Below, piece after piece: positions 32,989-43,369 of a DNA stretch of 64,000 bases (position 1 is the stretch's first letter; each line of letters starts with the position of its first letter). A program made the translations under genes and the position numbers. The stretch spans positions 6,262,001 through 6,326,000 of the forward strand of contig NC_066301.1 of the NCBI RefSeq assembly GCF_905404315.1, given 5' to 3'. The notes under the pieces are model-generated. The model searched no databases. It had not been told where the DNA came from and saw nothing but the letters and a program-made list of their open reading frames with translations. This DNA comes from Leptidea sinapis (lineage: Eukaryota; Arthropoda; Insecta; Lepidoptera; Pieridae).

Positions 32989-33747
32989 TTGTGTTTCCTT
33001 ACGGAGACGCAGATATCTAGACCTAGCGATACGTCATATTTAACGTACCCCGGGTACAAAATTGAGCACAATTTTTTGCCACATGCCGGGGTATGTGTGT
33101 ACGTTAGGGAGGATATCTGCTGTCGCCGTCTCGGCAATTTTGAGGGTAGGGACCTGTCCACTCTCTGGCTCCGCGTAGATTTAGAGGACCGTGTCCGCAT
33201 CTTTGCGTGTGTCTACAGGTCCCATAGTGGTAACGCAGAAACCGACCATCTCATGGGCTGCGTTCAAGCGTCAATTAACGACGTGCTTGCACAGATCAAC
33301 TCCGCAGAAATCGTAGTCTTGGGTGATTTCAAAGGGCGCAATGCCGAATGGCTTGGATCACGTAGCACAGCCTACGCAAAGCGATCTGTGCATAATTTTG
33401 CATTGGCGTATGGTCTGTCCCAATTGGTTGAGTCGCCAACGCGGCTCCCGGATGTGGATAGCCACATGCCGTCCTTATTGGATCTTCTGCTGACAACACA
33501 TCCCGATGGTTACCAGGTCTTTGTCGACGCCCCTCTCGCAACGTCCAACCATTGCCTGGTCAGGAGTGTAGTGCCTATCCGACGCATATGTCGCAGACCA
33601 CTAGCGACCCGCCGCATTTGGCACTACAAGTCAGCAGATTGGGAAAGGATGCGTTCCTTTTTTGCATCCTACCCTTGCGGCGGGGTTTGTTTCCCTTCGG
33701 ATGATCCTAGTACCTGCGCCGTTGCAGTAGCCGATGTGATACTATAG
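32989..33747 (+). pseudogene. LINE-J AP endonuclease domain
   Basis: This is the nicking domain used for target-primed insertion. Visible landmarks are the catalytic glutamate in 'FLTETQISRP', the 'ACVYRSHSG' strand, 'VVLGDFKGRNAEWLGS', and 'TSNHCLV' near the end. Active members of the family keep GDFN and SDH at the last two places. Here they read GDFK and SNH, so two catalytic residues are lost. A premature TAG closes the frame, and coding similarity continues beyond it. Confidence 0.85.
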
Positions 33748-33787
33748 GGCATGGATATTTTAATACCAAGCTCTGTAATACCGATCG

Positions 33788-34177
33788 GTGGCAGATCACA
33801 GCCCTGGTTTGATGCGTCAGTTAAAGCAGCATCTGACTACAAAAAAACAGGCGTATCAAACTTGGGTCGCGGCGCTGGGCACAAAGGATCCGAACTGCAA
33901 AGTTCTTAAGAGGAAATACAACCGTGCCTCCAGATTTTTTAAGCGGCAAATCACCCGTGCAAAGTCAAACGTCAAAATCAGCGAGCAGCTTTCCAGTTAC
34001 CCGACCGGAACACGCAAGTTCTGGTTGTTGTCGAAAGCTGCTCTTGTTAACTCCAGACAGCCGTCCATGCCGCCGTTGCACATAAGGAATGACACCCTGG
34101 CCCATACGGCAAAAGAGAAAGCCGATCTCTTGTGCGCTCTTTTCGCCTCCAACTCGACTCTTGACGACAACGGATAA
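33788..34177 (+). pseudogene. LINE-J linker between endonuclease and RT
   Basis: Basic helical linker ('YNRASRFFKRQITRAKS', 'YPTGTRKFWLLSKAAL'). The first 17 codons of this frame are not native; the true frame joins at the A-run near 33840. It ends at a nonsense TAA, then the same frame continues into the RT. Confidence 0.8.
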
Positions 34178-34210
34178 ACACCGCCGACTATCCCGCGGTG
34201 TCAGAGCTCT

Positions 34211-35122
34211 ATGCTTGAAGTACAGTTCCGACAGAAAACTGTTAGGCGAGCTCTGTTTTCGTTGGACGTCAGGAAGTCGAGCGGGCCGGATGGCCTTTCT
34301 CCAATCGTGCTTAGAACGTGTGCCCCTGAGTTGACGCCGGTTCTAACGCGTTTATTCCAGCACTCTTATTCTAAAGGCATAGTCCCTGACTCATGGAAGT
34401 CAGCCCTTGTCCATCCGATCCAAAAAAAAGGAGACAGTTCGAATCCGGCAAACTACAGGCCTATGACTATTACCTCCCTGCTCTCCAAAATCATGGAGAG
34501 CATAATTAGCCGTCAGCTCTTGGTATACCTAGAGGGTCACCAGTTGATCAACGACCGACAATACGGGTTTCGCCATGGTCGGTCGGCAGGTGATCTTCTG
34601 GTATACCTAACACATAGATGGGCTGCAGCTATTGAAAGAAAGAGGGAAGGCCTGGCAGTTAGCCTGGATATTGCGAAGGCCTTTGATCGTGTATGGCACA
34701 AGGCGCTCGTCTCCAAACTTCCATCATTTGGTCTTCCCGAGAGCTTGTGCAAGTGGACCTCCGGCTTCCTCACTGGGGGCAGCATACAGGTCGTTGTCGA
34801 CGGATATTGCTCGAACCCAAAGCCCGTGACTGCTGGAGTGCCCCAAGGCTGTGTGCTATCTCCCACGCTGTTTCTTCTGCATATCAATGATATGTTGGAC
34901 ACCTCCAACATTCATTGCTATGCAGACGACAGCACTGGTGATGCCGTATACACGGGCCATGCAGGTCTCTCTCGGGCAAACGTTGACCAGTGCCAGGAGA
35001 AACTTGTGTCTTCTATCGAGTCCTCTCTCGAGAAGGTCGCGGAATGGGGTAAATTGAACCTTGTTCAATTTAACCCCCAGAAGACTCAAGTTTGCGCGTT
35101 TACCACTAAAAATCCCTATTAA
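34211..35122 (+). pseudogene. LINE-J reverse transcriptase domain
   Basis: The palm and fingers are intact over 300 codons: 'KSSGPDGLSPIVL' (block 0-1), 'NPANYRPMTITSLLSKIMES' (block 2), 'SLDIAKAFDRVWH' with the first catalytic Asp (block A), 'AGVPQGCVLSPTLFLLHIND' (block B) and 'CYADDSTGDA' with the YADD pair (block C). The residues needed for polymerisation are all present in this part, although stops isolate it from the endonuclease and C-terminus. It acts, in active relatives, on the element's own RNA 3' end at the nicked target. Confidence 0.9.
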
Positions 35123-35829
35123 TTGTATCACCATAAAGCCTCGCCTAGTAACGCAATACTGGGTCTCGAAATCTCGAGCGATTGCCAATTTCGTGGTCAT
35201 CTGGAGGGCAAAGCCAAATTGGCTTCAAAGAAACTGGGAGTCATTAATAGAGCACGGCAATACTTCAAGCCAGCCCACATACTAGCGCTCTACAAAGCGC
35301 AGGTCCTGCCACACATGGAGTATTGCTGTCATCTCTGGTCTGGCGCACCCCAGTATCAGCTCGATCCATTTGATCGCGTGCAACGTAGAGCAGCTCGAAT
35401 TGTGGGGACCCAGTGCTCTGTGGACGGCTGGATCACTTGGCGTTGCGTAGAGAAGTAGCTTCATTGTGTGTTTTCTACCGCATTTATCACGGGGAGTGTT
35501 CCGAAGAGCTGTTTAACCTGATTCCTGCCGCCGAATTCCACCTTCGCACGACACGCCACAAGTTAGGATATCATCCTCAGCATCTGGATGTGTGGTGGTC
35601 CTCCACAGTGCAGTTTTCAAGGAGCTTTCTTCCACGTAGTACAAAGTTGTGCAATGAGCTTCCTTGTGCGGTGTTTCCGGGACGATACGACAAGGGAACC
35701 TTAAAAAAAGCGCGTACAACTTCCTCAAAGGTTGGCAACGCTCCTGTGATTCTTCTGGCGCTTCAAAAGAATGTGGGCGGTGGTGATCACTTAACACCAG
35801 GTAAGCTCGTTTGTCCTCCTTTTACATAA
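35123..35829 (+). pseudogene. LINE-J thumb and C-terminal domain
   Basis: Contains 'LEISSDCQFRGHLEGKAKLA', 'HILALYKAQVLPHMEYCCHL' and 'PFDRVQRRAARIVG'. Then a one-base loss shifts the frame to 'HLALRREVASLCVFYRIYHG' and the end of the protein. The segment before 35123 is shortened relative to relatives, where about 15 further residues precede it (inferred from the decayed copy at 36340-36420). Confidence 0.85.
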
Positions 35830-35929
35830 AAAAATTGTAAACATGAATATCGTGATTGTTGTTAAAATTCTAGAAGACGAAAGTTCTGAACGTTATCGAA
35901 TACTGCTTCGTAATTTAAACTAGCCGTGC

Positions 35930-36615
35930 TCTCCGCCAATCCATACAATTATCTGACCTTTAAGGAAAGAGAGAGGGCTGACTGCTGTGCACTCTTTTTT
36001 CCTCCAACTTTACTCTTGACGACACTGGCAAGACACCGTTGCCCATCAAGCATTTCAGAGCTCTATGCTTGGAGTATAATTCAGACAGGAAATTGTCCGG
36101 CAAGCTATGTTTTCCTGGGATGTTATGAAGTCAAGAAGTAAAGCTCATAGATTAGCGGCGGCTATTGAAAGCAAAGAAGACGAACAGGCACTCACTCTGG
36201 ACAAAGCGTAGGGCCTATGATCGTTTATGCAAGTTGACCTCCAACTTCCTGGGACTGTTGACCACCGTCCACTGGGAATGTTGCGATACGGGTTGTAATT
36301 GATGTATATATAAATATTTAACCCCCAAAAGACATAAATTTGCGTGTTTACCACTATAAAACCTCAACAGTCTTATATCTCTTCCACTCTTCGAAAACAC
36401 TCCCATTTATAACTCACCTAGTATAAGAATACTGAGTCACTCTCTCTCGAGCGATTGCCGTTTCGGTCGTCTGGAAGGCAAACCCTAGTTGGCTTTGAAA
36501 AACTTTTTGGAAATCATTTCTTAATAGGGTAAATACTTCAAGCCTTCAAGCATACATTTATGAGCTCTACAAAGCGCAGATCTGGCTACACATGAATTAT
36601 TCCTCTCATCCCATT
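35930..36615 (+). pseudogene. second LINE-J copy, heavily deleted
   Basis: Collinear pieces of the linker, RT and post-RT regions: 'tttcctccaactttactctt', 'gcggcggctattgaaagcaa' and 'tttaacccccaaaagacat', then 'agcgattgccgtttcggtcg' and 'gagctctacaaagcgcag'. Most of the RT palm is deleted and all frames are broken. Confidence 0.8.
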
Positions 36616-36731
36616 TTTAAAAATGATTTCCCCAGTGTATTATTTTGGGACCCCAACGAAATTTACAATGATTTCAAAATAGGTAAAAAGCGTTGCCAAT
36701 CTTTGTTTGCAATACTATTCATTCATACAGA

Positions 36732-37211
36732 GAGTTTTACCCGCGACTTGGTCCGCATTGAATAGTTATTTTATGCATTTATTTTTTATTTTTTAGGATA
36801 CTTTTCAAATAATACACAATATACAAACTATTCTTTTCGCTCTTCTGTGATACAGCGCATATCCCTTGTCATTGTAGACATTCTCTTTAACAGTATTTCC
36901 CTGCGAACTTTAATCTCCTATTTCATCCCCATGTAGGTCAAAGTTTCGAACAAATGTTTATAAATTATTTTTTAATAAAGTGCCTTAATTCAAAGTTTCA
37001 TGGATTTATCTTCGAAAAGGACGAAATTCCATACAAAGCGTCATCCCCTATTTCAACCCCTCAATTTAATTTTTTGCAATAAAAGGTAGCCTATGTCCCT
37101 TTTCAAGCTCTAGTCTATCTCTGTACTAAATTTTATCAAAATAGGTTCTGTGGTTGAGGCGTGAAAGCGTAACAAACAAACTTACATTCACATTTATAAC
37201 ATTAGTAGGGA
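36732..37211 (-). mobile_element. Helitron (HelA subfamily), near complete
   Basis: The minus strand starts ATCCCTACTAATGTTATAAA at 37211 and ends with the hairpin GCGGACCAAGTCGCGGG near 36745-36765. The terminal CTAG is degraded ('aaactct'). The interior differs from the 48070 copy but shares the 5' 100 bp. Confidence 0.75.
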
Positions 37212-37649
37212 TAGGTGACCCGAAAGAGATCGCTGATAAGCTAAACAAACGATATCTTTTGTTAGTGCAATAAAGAAATTTAATTTAATCCACAATAATA
37301 TAAAATTATTATCTATAAATTAAATTGTGCTAATATTATAAAGTTAATCAAAATATTGCATTGCGGTATAACTGGTGGATCACCTATAAGATCAAGAATA
37401 AAGCAAGCATTTCTTTGGTATTGCAATTACGTCAACGTTAACACTTCGTTGTGGACCTGAAGGATGGTCATATCAACCCATGATCGTGGCATTGAATTTG
37501 TATTGCGATCCAATTAAAACCCTTAACATAGAGAAAATTAAGCTGTAGTGACACATAGTTAGCTAAAACAAATCATGTTAACAAGTTGCTACACCCATTT
37601 CATGACTGTGTAGAATATGTGTACTATAGATAGAACTATTGTATTTGAA
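37212..37649. other. unassigned AT-rich sequence
   Basis: No supported feature. Confidence 0.4.
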
Positions 37650-38010
37650 ATTCTAATCCAAATTCAAATATTTTTATTCAAAATTAGATATAATATCACT
37701 TATTGAAAGCCAAAAACTACCACCCATTCCAAAAGGTCTGCCTCAGACCTGAGAAAAACGGGCGCAACAAACTCAGCGGGCTTCTTTTTTTATATAAATA
37801 TGGTTACAATGTAAATTCGTACAATACAATTTTTAGCCTGTGGGCAGTTGCTCCATTCCCAATCTGTGGTATCATTAAGAAAGTCATTTATGTTACATTA
37901 AGCGTTTTTTAACAATTCTTTTGAATCTCGTAATACACTTGTCTTGAACATCTTCTGGGATCATGTTGTAAAAGCATATACAACACCCCACACATTTATC
38001 AAGAGTTATT
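37650..38010 (-). mobile_element. LINE 3' UTR (LINE-K), copy 1
   Basis: The minus strand reads 'cttttacaacatgatcccag', 'gctgagtttgttgcgcccgt', 'cttttggaatgggtggtag', then 'gaataaaaatatttgaattt'. This 3' UTR is shared with 52262-52545. It is 5'-truncated with no intact ORF. Confidence 0.72.
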
Positions 38011-38498
38011 AAAGTTTAAAATGATAAATTATTACTTTTCTTTCCTTCTAAAAACATCATAATAAATAGTTATAACACATTCCATGAATACTCCATATTT
38101 TGGCACATATTGAACGGATGAGGTGAACTATTTTAATGTTAACTAAAATGGAAACTTGTGTAGACGATGTAAGATGGTATTCAAGATAGTTATAGTTACA
38201 AATGCGTGTTCAGTACCGCGTATCAACACGACTATTACTATCCAGCCGGTCACGTCGCGAGATGTGTCGTGGCATGTCTGCCAACTACGAGTACCTACAA
38301 ACTGCCAAGCGTGACTGCAATGCAAATGATTTCTTACAGACATAATGTATGTCTTTTATTACTCATTGAAAATATGAATAGAGTAACGTCAAAAAAATAT
38401 GTGATTTTAACTTTGTGATAAAAATAATCGAGGTCTAAATAAGAGAACAATTATTCTCTAAATAGCACCGAAATTTTATAAAATTTGATACATTTACC
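38011..38498. other. unassigned sequence
   Basis: Opposed frames at 38143-38418 have no recognisable domain. Confidence 0.4.
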
Positions 38499-38765
38499 AG
38501 CACAGGATGCCGGCTAGATTATTGGTACCACAACGGCGCCTATTTCTGCAATGAAGCAATAATGTGTAAGCTTCACTGTGTTTCGGTCTAATAAGACTTA
38601 ACATCTTATGTCTCAAGGTGACGAGCGCAATTATTGTAGAGCCGCTCAGAATTTTTGGGTTATTCAAGAATCCCAAGCGGCACTGCATTGCAATGGGAAA
38701 GGCGTATCAGTTACCATTAGCTGAATATCCTGCACTTCTCGTCCATTATTTTCAAGAAAAAAAAC
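38499..38765 (+). repeat. R320 repeat copy
   Basis: From 'gcacaggatgccggctagat' to 'ttttcaagaaaaaaaac'. A central deletion removes the 'aagggcgccgtagctagtga' region. Confidence 0.87.
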
Positions 38766-39059
38766 TTTAATATTATGAATCACAATGCCTTCCTACCAAA
38801 GAAAGTTATTTCTTAAATTTGAATAGTCAGTTATATTCTAAGCGAAACTTTTATTTAATACACAAATAGTAACCAATTATGTTGCCTAATGCAAGTTTCT
38901 CACTCGCATTTCATTCTTTAGAATATGAAATATTTTCTTCTAGGTACTTTACTAAGAAAATCACATCACATCAAAATAGAGACGTGTAAATGTTGGCCTG
39001 GCAGAATGCCACTAAGTATCGCCTTTTGCAGTTAGTAATATTATGTTTTGTTGAGATGT
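38766..39059. other. unassigned sequence
   Basis: No supported feature. Confidence 0.4.
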
Positions 39060-39688
39060 TTTTGCCCTGTGCTGCCCCGGGGCGTAAAAAGAATAGGGTA
39101 GTCCCAGGTCCAAGGGTGCCGTAAGAGGCGACTACGGGCTTTTTGAAGGTGGGAGAGTCACGCTGTCGTCTTATGACGTCAGCACAATCGGGCCAGACTC
39201 GTCCGGGTTACTTACCACACTCGAACAGAATACCGGCGTGAAGTAGCGGCTTAGTGCCGCTATATTTCGCATAGGTAAGTGTCGAGGACCGGAGGCCATC
39301 CCTTCCCCCCTCCCCCATATTTTTGTTAGGGGGTGATGGGGACATCACCCCCTAACAAAAATATGAGAGCGGTCCTTAAAAAGATATTAGCCCAGGAGGG
39401 TACCGGCTCTACCAGAGTCGGAGAATCCCTCCCCGAGCATTCTCGCTCGGGCTGCCCCTCGTATTCTGGGGAGGGCACAGTACCCCGCACATCTAAGGAC
39501 AAACAGGGCAGCAACACCACGGCACCCCGCTCCACGCTTAATGTGGACTTCTGTAATATCAGGGAAATTCACGCCAATTTTAACGCCGTCCACCACCACC
39601 TTGAGACGGCGCAGCTGGCCTTGTGTTTCCTTACGGAGACGCAGATATCTCGACCAAGCGATATGTCATATTTATCGTACCCCAGGTA
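39060..39688 (+). mobile_element. LINE-J 5' leader and start of coding region
   Basis: The leader contains 'cccggggcgtaaaaagaata', 'gtgccgtaagaggcgactac' and a perfect long stem-loop (39316-39365). Then comes the sequence that also begins the 32768 copy ('gtaccggctctaccagagtc') and the start of the endonuclease ('LCFLTETQISRPSD'). The copy is interrupted at 39688 by a tSINE and resumes at 40036. Confidence 0.82.
39316..39365 (+). repeat. perfect 23-bp stem-loop in LINE-J leader
   Basis: Arms 39316-39338 and 39343-39365 are exact inverted copies with a 4-nt loop (GGGA). The stem has a T-rich lower half and a GGGGGTGATG upper part. Confidence 0.95.
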
Positions 39689-40035
39689 AACAATTTGTTA
39701 TGTTTTTAAAGTGATAACCCTCACTTCTAGGATTAATATACAAATAAAATTTAAAATAAAATTTAAAAACATAACAAATTGTTTAGATTTACAAGAGCGA
39801 CATCTCAAGTCAAATTCCTAATATGCAAATATTGGGGTTGAGCAGGTTACTTTACAGTAGATCCTGTAGATGAAGCCACAACCTGAGAGTTGAACAAAGC
39901 AAACAGAATTTTATAACGAGGCGGTAATCGAATGGTTAGCTCAGTGGTTTAGAGCACCGGAACGGAACGCCGGAGGTCGTGGGTTCGAATCCCGCATAGT
40001 TCATATAATTTTATTTTCAAATTTTATTTGTGTAT
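39689..40035 (+). mobile_element. tSINE insertion (347 bp) inside LINE-J, with 12-bp target duplication
   Basis: Flanked by GTACCCCAGGTA at 39677-39688 and 40036-40047, which is present once in uninterrupted LINE-J (33045-33056, one mismatch). From left to right: a 22-bp inverted repeat (39689-39710 and 39762-39783), the tSINE body, the tRNA-like domain (39930-40003) and an AT-rich tail ending 'ttttatttgtgtat'. The long, variable-type duplication points to target-primed retroposition. Confidence 0.85.
39930..40003 (+). pseudogene. tRNA-like domain of the inserted tSINE (GGA in anticodon position)
   Basis: The acceptor arms GAATGGT and ATAGTTC pair at six of seven positions counting wobble. 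The D-arm GCTC...GAGC is perfect. The anticodon stem CCGG/CCGG has a mismatched closing pair and loop ACGGAAC (GGA; position 33 is C, not T). The T-arm is GTGGG-TTCGAAT-CCCGC. A-box TTAGCTCAGTGG and B-box GGTTCGAATCC match consensus, so pol III transcription is plausible. There is no long variable arm, so it is not a true Ser tRNA. Confidence 0.65.
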
Positions 40036-40165
40036 GTACCCCAGGTACAAAATTGAGCATAATTTCATGCCTCATGCCGGGGTATGTGTGCACGTTAGGG
40101 AGGATATCTGCTGTCGCCGTCACGGCAATTTTGAGGGACCTGTCTACTCTCTGGCTCCGCGAGAG
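40036..40165 (+). pseudogene. LINE-J endonuclease part, continuation
   Basis: Continues the interrupted copy: 'FMPHAGVCVHVREDICCRR' is visible, then similarity ends near 40165 ('tctggctccgcgagagtt'). Confidence 0.85.
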
Positions 40166-41082
40166 TTAAACAGGTTTCATCTGTCCGGTTTAACTGTCCT
40201 TATGAAAAGACATGCACTACCCTAGCAATCTTATTTTTGAAATAAACAAGTAGAATACTGCTTCAAGCAAAAAGCCAATAATTCGATGAAAAGGACATAA
40301 TTTCATGAAAATTCTTAATACATGTAAGACTCCAATGATTATTATAAAATAAACATCACGAAATCTTACTTGTCGAACCAACAGCAATCCGATATATTAT
40401 CGTATTTCTCTATTAAAGTTTTAGGTAATTATAATAATTCAAATGATCTTAATAAGGCGACCTGTTTTACATAAGGCCAAGTATTTGAGCTATTCAAAAT
40501 GTACTGTAACACCGATAATTCAAGTAACTCCCTGTGGAATACGGTAGTCCAATGAATCAAACTAATACTGGAGCGCGTAGGCTAGATGTAACAGTAAAAT
40601 TTAGAGTTAAGAAATTATTAGAGATAAATTTAATAATGATAAAGTTATTCAAAAGCTATTTGTTGCATCTCGACATCTACAGTGCCTCTACTTTTTGCAT
40701 GTAAAACTTCCTGGGCTCAAGTCCTTCTAAGCCCAGTTAGTAAATTTTTCACACAACTTTTGAATATCAATATTTTGAATATACAAACACTGACATCATA
40801 ACAAAGTAAAACGAATATACTTCAATAAATATCATTATCTCTAGCTTGTAATAAATTATACTCATTCCGACACGGTCAGTGTAAGTTCTCCAAATGAAAA
40901 AAAAAATCTAGTCTTTTATCCTAAAACCCTCGAAAAAAAATTTATGTTTATGCAGTAAGCTTTAGGTGGTAACCACATAAAATTAATGTCGTGGTTAAGG
41001 AGAAGTTAGTTTTGATTCATAAGCCTTCTTGTAGTTAAATAACCGGTTCTTAACTTGCGCACAACATTTCACACTTTCCAGA
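40166..41082. other. AT-rich stretch, no gene recognised
   Basis: No supported feature. Confidence 0.45.
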
Positions 41083-41334
41083 TGTTTGTGCTGGACAGAG
41101 TCGTTGCCTTGCCCATTTCAATGCAATTACCCCTCAGAATTCTCGAAAAATCTAAAAATTTTGAATAGCACTACACTTCCGCTCGTCACCTTGAGACATA
41201 AGATGATAAGTCTCATTTGCCCAGTAATTTCACTAGCTACGGCGCCCTTCAAATGGAAACACTTGACGGCAGAAAAAGGCGCCGTTGTGGTCCCCATAAT
41301 CTAGCCGGCATCCTGTGCAAAGGTGCCTACCACT
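41083..41334 (-). repeat. R320 repeat copy
   Basis: From 'gctggacagagtcgttgcct' to 'gtgcctaccactagtg'. The A-tail end is lost and a 25-bp deletion removes the 'cacagtaatgcttacacatt' block. Confidence 0.85.
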
Positions 41335-41711
41335 AGTGTCGTTGGAGAATGATTACATTTTTGTTTTCTTTGTATTTTATCAGGATTAACTGACGTTGTT
41401 TTCGTATCTAGTCTGAGGTTCGTTATCCGGTAATCAAGCTAGAGCGTGACAGGAATTCAATGGATCTTCATGCTCTTGCATACATATCTCTTACTTACAT
41501 ACACAAATAGTCTAAAGGTACTTTTGGGAATATATAAATATGTAATATATTACTACTTATAAGTGTTGTACCAGAATAATAATAAGATTCTTCGAAAACA
41601 AAGTAATGTTAAAAAAAAGAGGATTCTATTAATCATATATGTATTTGTAATGATATAAGTATACGCAAACATTCATTGTTAATATTTTTGAATTCGACGC
41701 AAATCTAAATA
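41335..41711. other. unassigned AT-rich sequence
   Basis: No supported feature. Confidence 0.4.
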
Positions 41712-41786
41712 ATGGATACTACCACGGCGCCTATTTCTGCCGTGAAGCAGTAATGTGTAAGCATTACAGTGTTTCGGTCTGAAGTC
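41712..41786 (+). repeat. R320 fragment, left arm of inverted pair
   Basis: 'ggatactaccacggcgccta' to 'tgtttcggtctgaag'. Confidence 0.85.
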
Positions 41787-41792
41787 ACTTAA

Positions 41793-41956
41793 TAAGTCAC
41801 CTTGAGACATATTAAGATGTTAAATCTAATTTGCCCAGTAATTTCACTAGCTACGGCGCCCTTCAGCCCGAAACACAGTAATGCTTACACATCACTGCTT
41901 CACGGCAGAAACAGGCGCCGTTGTGGTACCCATAACCTAGCCGGCATTCTGTGCAA
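41793..41956 (-). repeat. R320 fragment, right arm of inverted pair
   Basis: 'gtcaccttgagacatattaa' to 'agccggcattctgtgcaa', inverted relative to the preceding fragment over about 70 bp (41862-41932). Confidence 0.85.
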
Positions 41957-43369
41957 TACGATAAGTATAATGTTAAAATATAGGAGACACAAAAATACTT
42001 GAATCGTATTAAATATCTGTTAAGGTTTTCAAAATTAAGGTCATTTAAAATGCATATAAAAATATAATTATTGTATCCACCATAATTAATGAAAACATAA
42101 TTAAAAGAGCGCGGGGCTAAGTGAGTAAAAGTGGTTCCTGTCCTAACCTGCAACTTGATGCCAGTCGTCAGCCGCTTCAAGTTATAACTTATAATATAAT
42201 ATATGTCTATTATCAACCAATATAAATTTTTTTCTATAAACAAGATATACGCTGTTTATTAAGATGATAACAATGATTGTTTTTTATTTTTATGAACAAT
42301 CACTTTGACGATATTTTCTCTTTTTTGTGTGATCCCAAAATTATAAAAAAAAAATTTACAAAAAAACAGCCGCCTTCAAAAACACTATTCCAAAACAATA
42401 GATATAATGTGCACTAAAAAGTATAAAAATAATTGCGTATTTTTATACAATCTAATTAATTAATCTTTAAATTTCTTTTTTTTTATCTTATCCTTTTCTT
42501 TAAATTTAATATTATTAAAAAATGACAGAAGTAGGAAAACATAAAATGCCGGCGACTATGCCTGTGCTCGGTGACAATTGGTTATTCACCGGCGCGAGAT
42601 TCAATTGGCATTAGATCTCTCTATTTCTACAAGAACTATCTGCACTACATTTTGCCATAACAAAAAATTACAAAAAAGAAAATATACAATTGAGGTGCAA
42701 CTAATGACCAATAATAAAATATGACTTTATCTTCTCGTACCAAATTACATTAAAAAACAAGATTACCTGGAAATATTAAACCTACAAAAGGACAGAGCGC
42801 TTTATTACATAAAGTATTTAACCGTGAATAAAAAAACATTCAACACAAATTACAAAATTTTACATTGAAACAGCATTATGTCATTCCTGTAAGTCTAAAG
42901 AGGCTATTAGGCTACAAATTAGTGCAGTACTAGCCCCCGGAGAGATATCAAATTAATACCGATTTCTTGGCAACACTTTAGTACTTTATAAAACAAATGT
43001 GACAAAAGTATTACTGTTATTACTTATTATTATAAATCAGGTTCATTTAGACCATTTCGAAGACATGACGCTCCTACAAGATAAGTTACTTCAAACTTTA
43101 ATCAGAAATGAATTATGAAGTTCAAACATAAACAAATATTGTACCGGACTTCTCGACCTCGCTCCTATAGCTCGATTGCTTAATAATTTGAATTTCCAAG
43201 CCGTTACAAGAACACATTTAAGACATTAAGCATTGAAACATATTTCAACACTATTTATTTTTAATTATCCAAACCACAGGATCGATCTCCGTCAGAATTC
43301 GTATTCATAATTGGGATACTCATCCCAACTTACCTGTCCGGTAGTTGTGGTATAGTATACGGGTATATA
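41957..43369. other. AT-rich stretch, no gene recognised
   Basis: A minus-strand frame at 41863-42243 partly overlies R320 and is not supported. Poly-A and poly-T runs are frequent at 42330-42520. Confidence 0.45.

Larger units (their letters stand above)
32768..35840 (+). mobile_element. LINE-J retrotransposon, near full-length ORF2, broken
   Basis: A non-LTR element of the Jockey/CR1 group with AP-type endonuclease, reverse transcriptase and C-terminal domain in the expected order. It ends in a short 3' UTR and CATAAAAAAA at about 35837. The 5' leader and ORF1 are missing (compare 39060-39688). Disabling changes: TAG at 33745-33747, a frameshift in an A-run near 33840, TAA at 34175-34177, TAA at 35120-35122, and a one-G loss near 35405. 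Copy divergence from its relatives is modest, so it is younger than most fragments here. Confidence 0.92.

Noticed and set aside
39930..40003. Functional tRNA-Ser (GGA)
   Set aside because: No long variable arm, mismatched anticodon stem, C at position 33, and embedded in a repeat with other copies.
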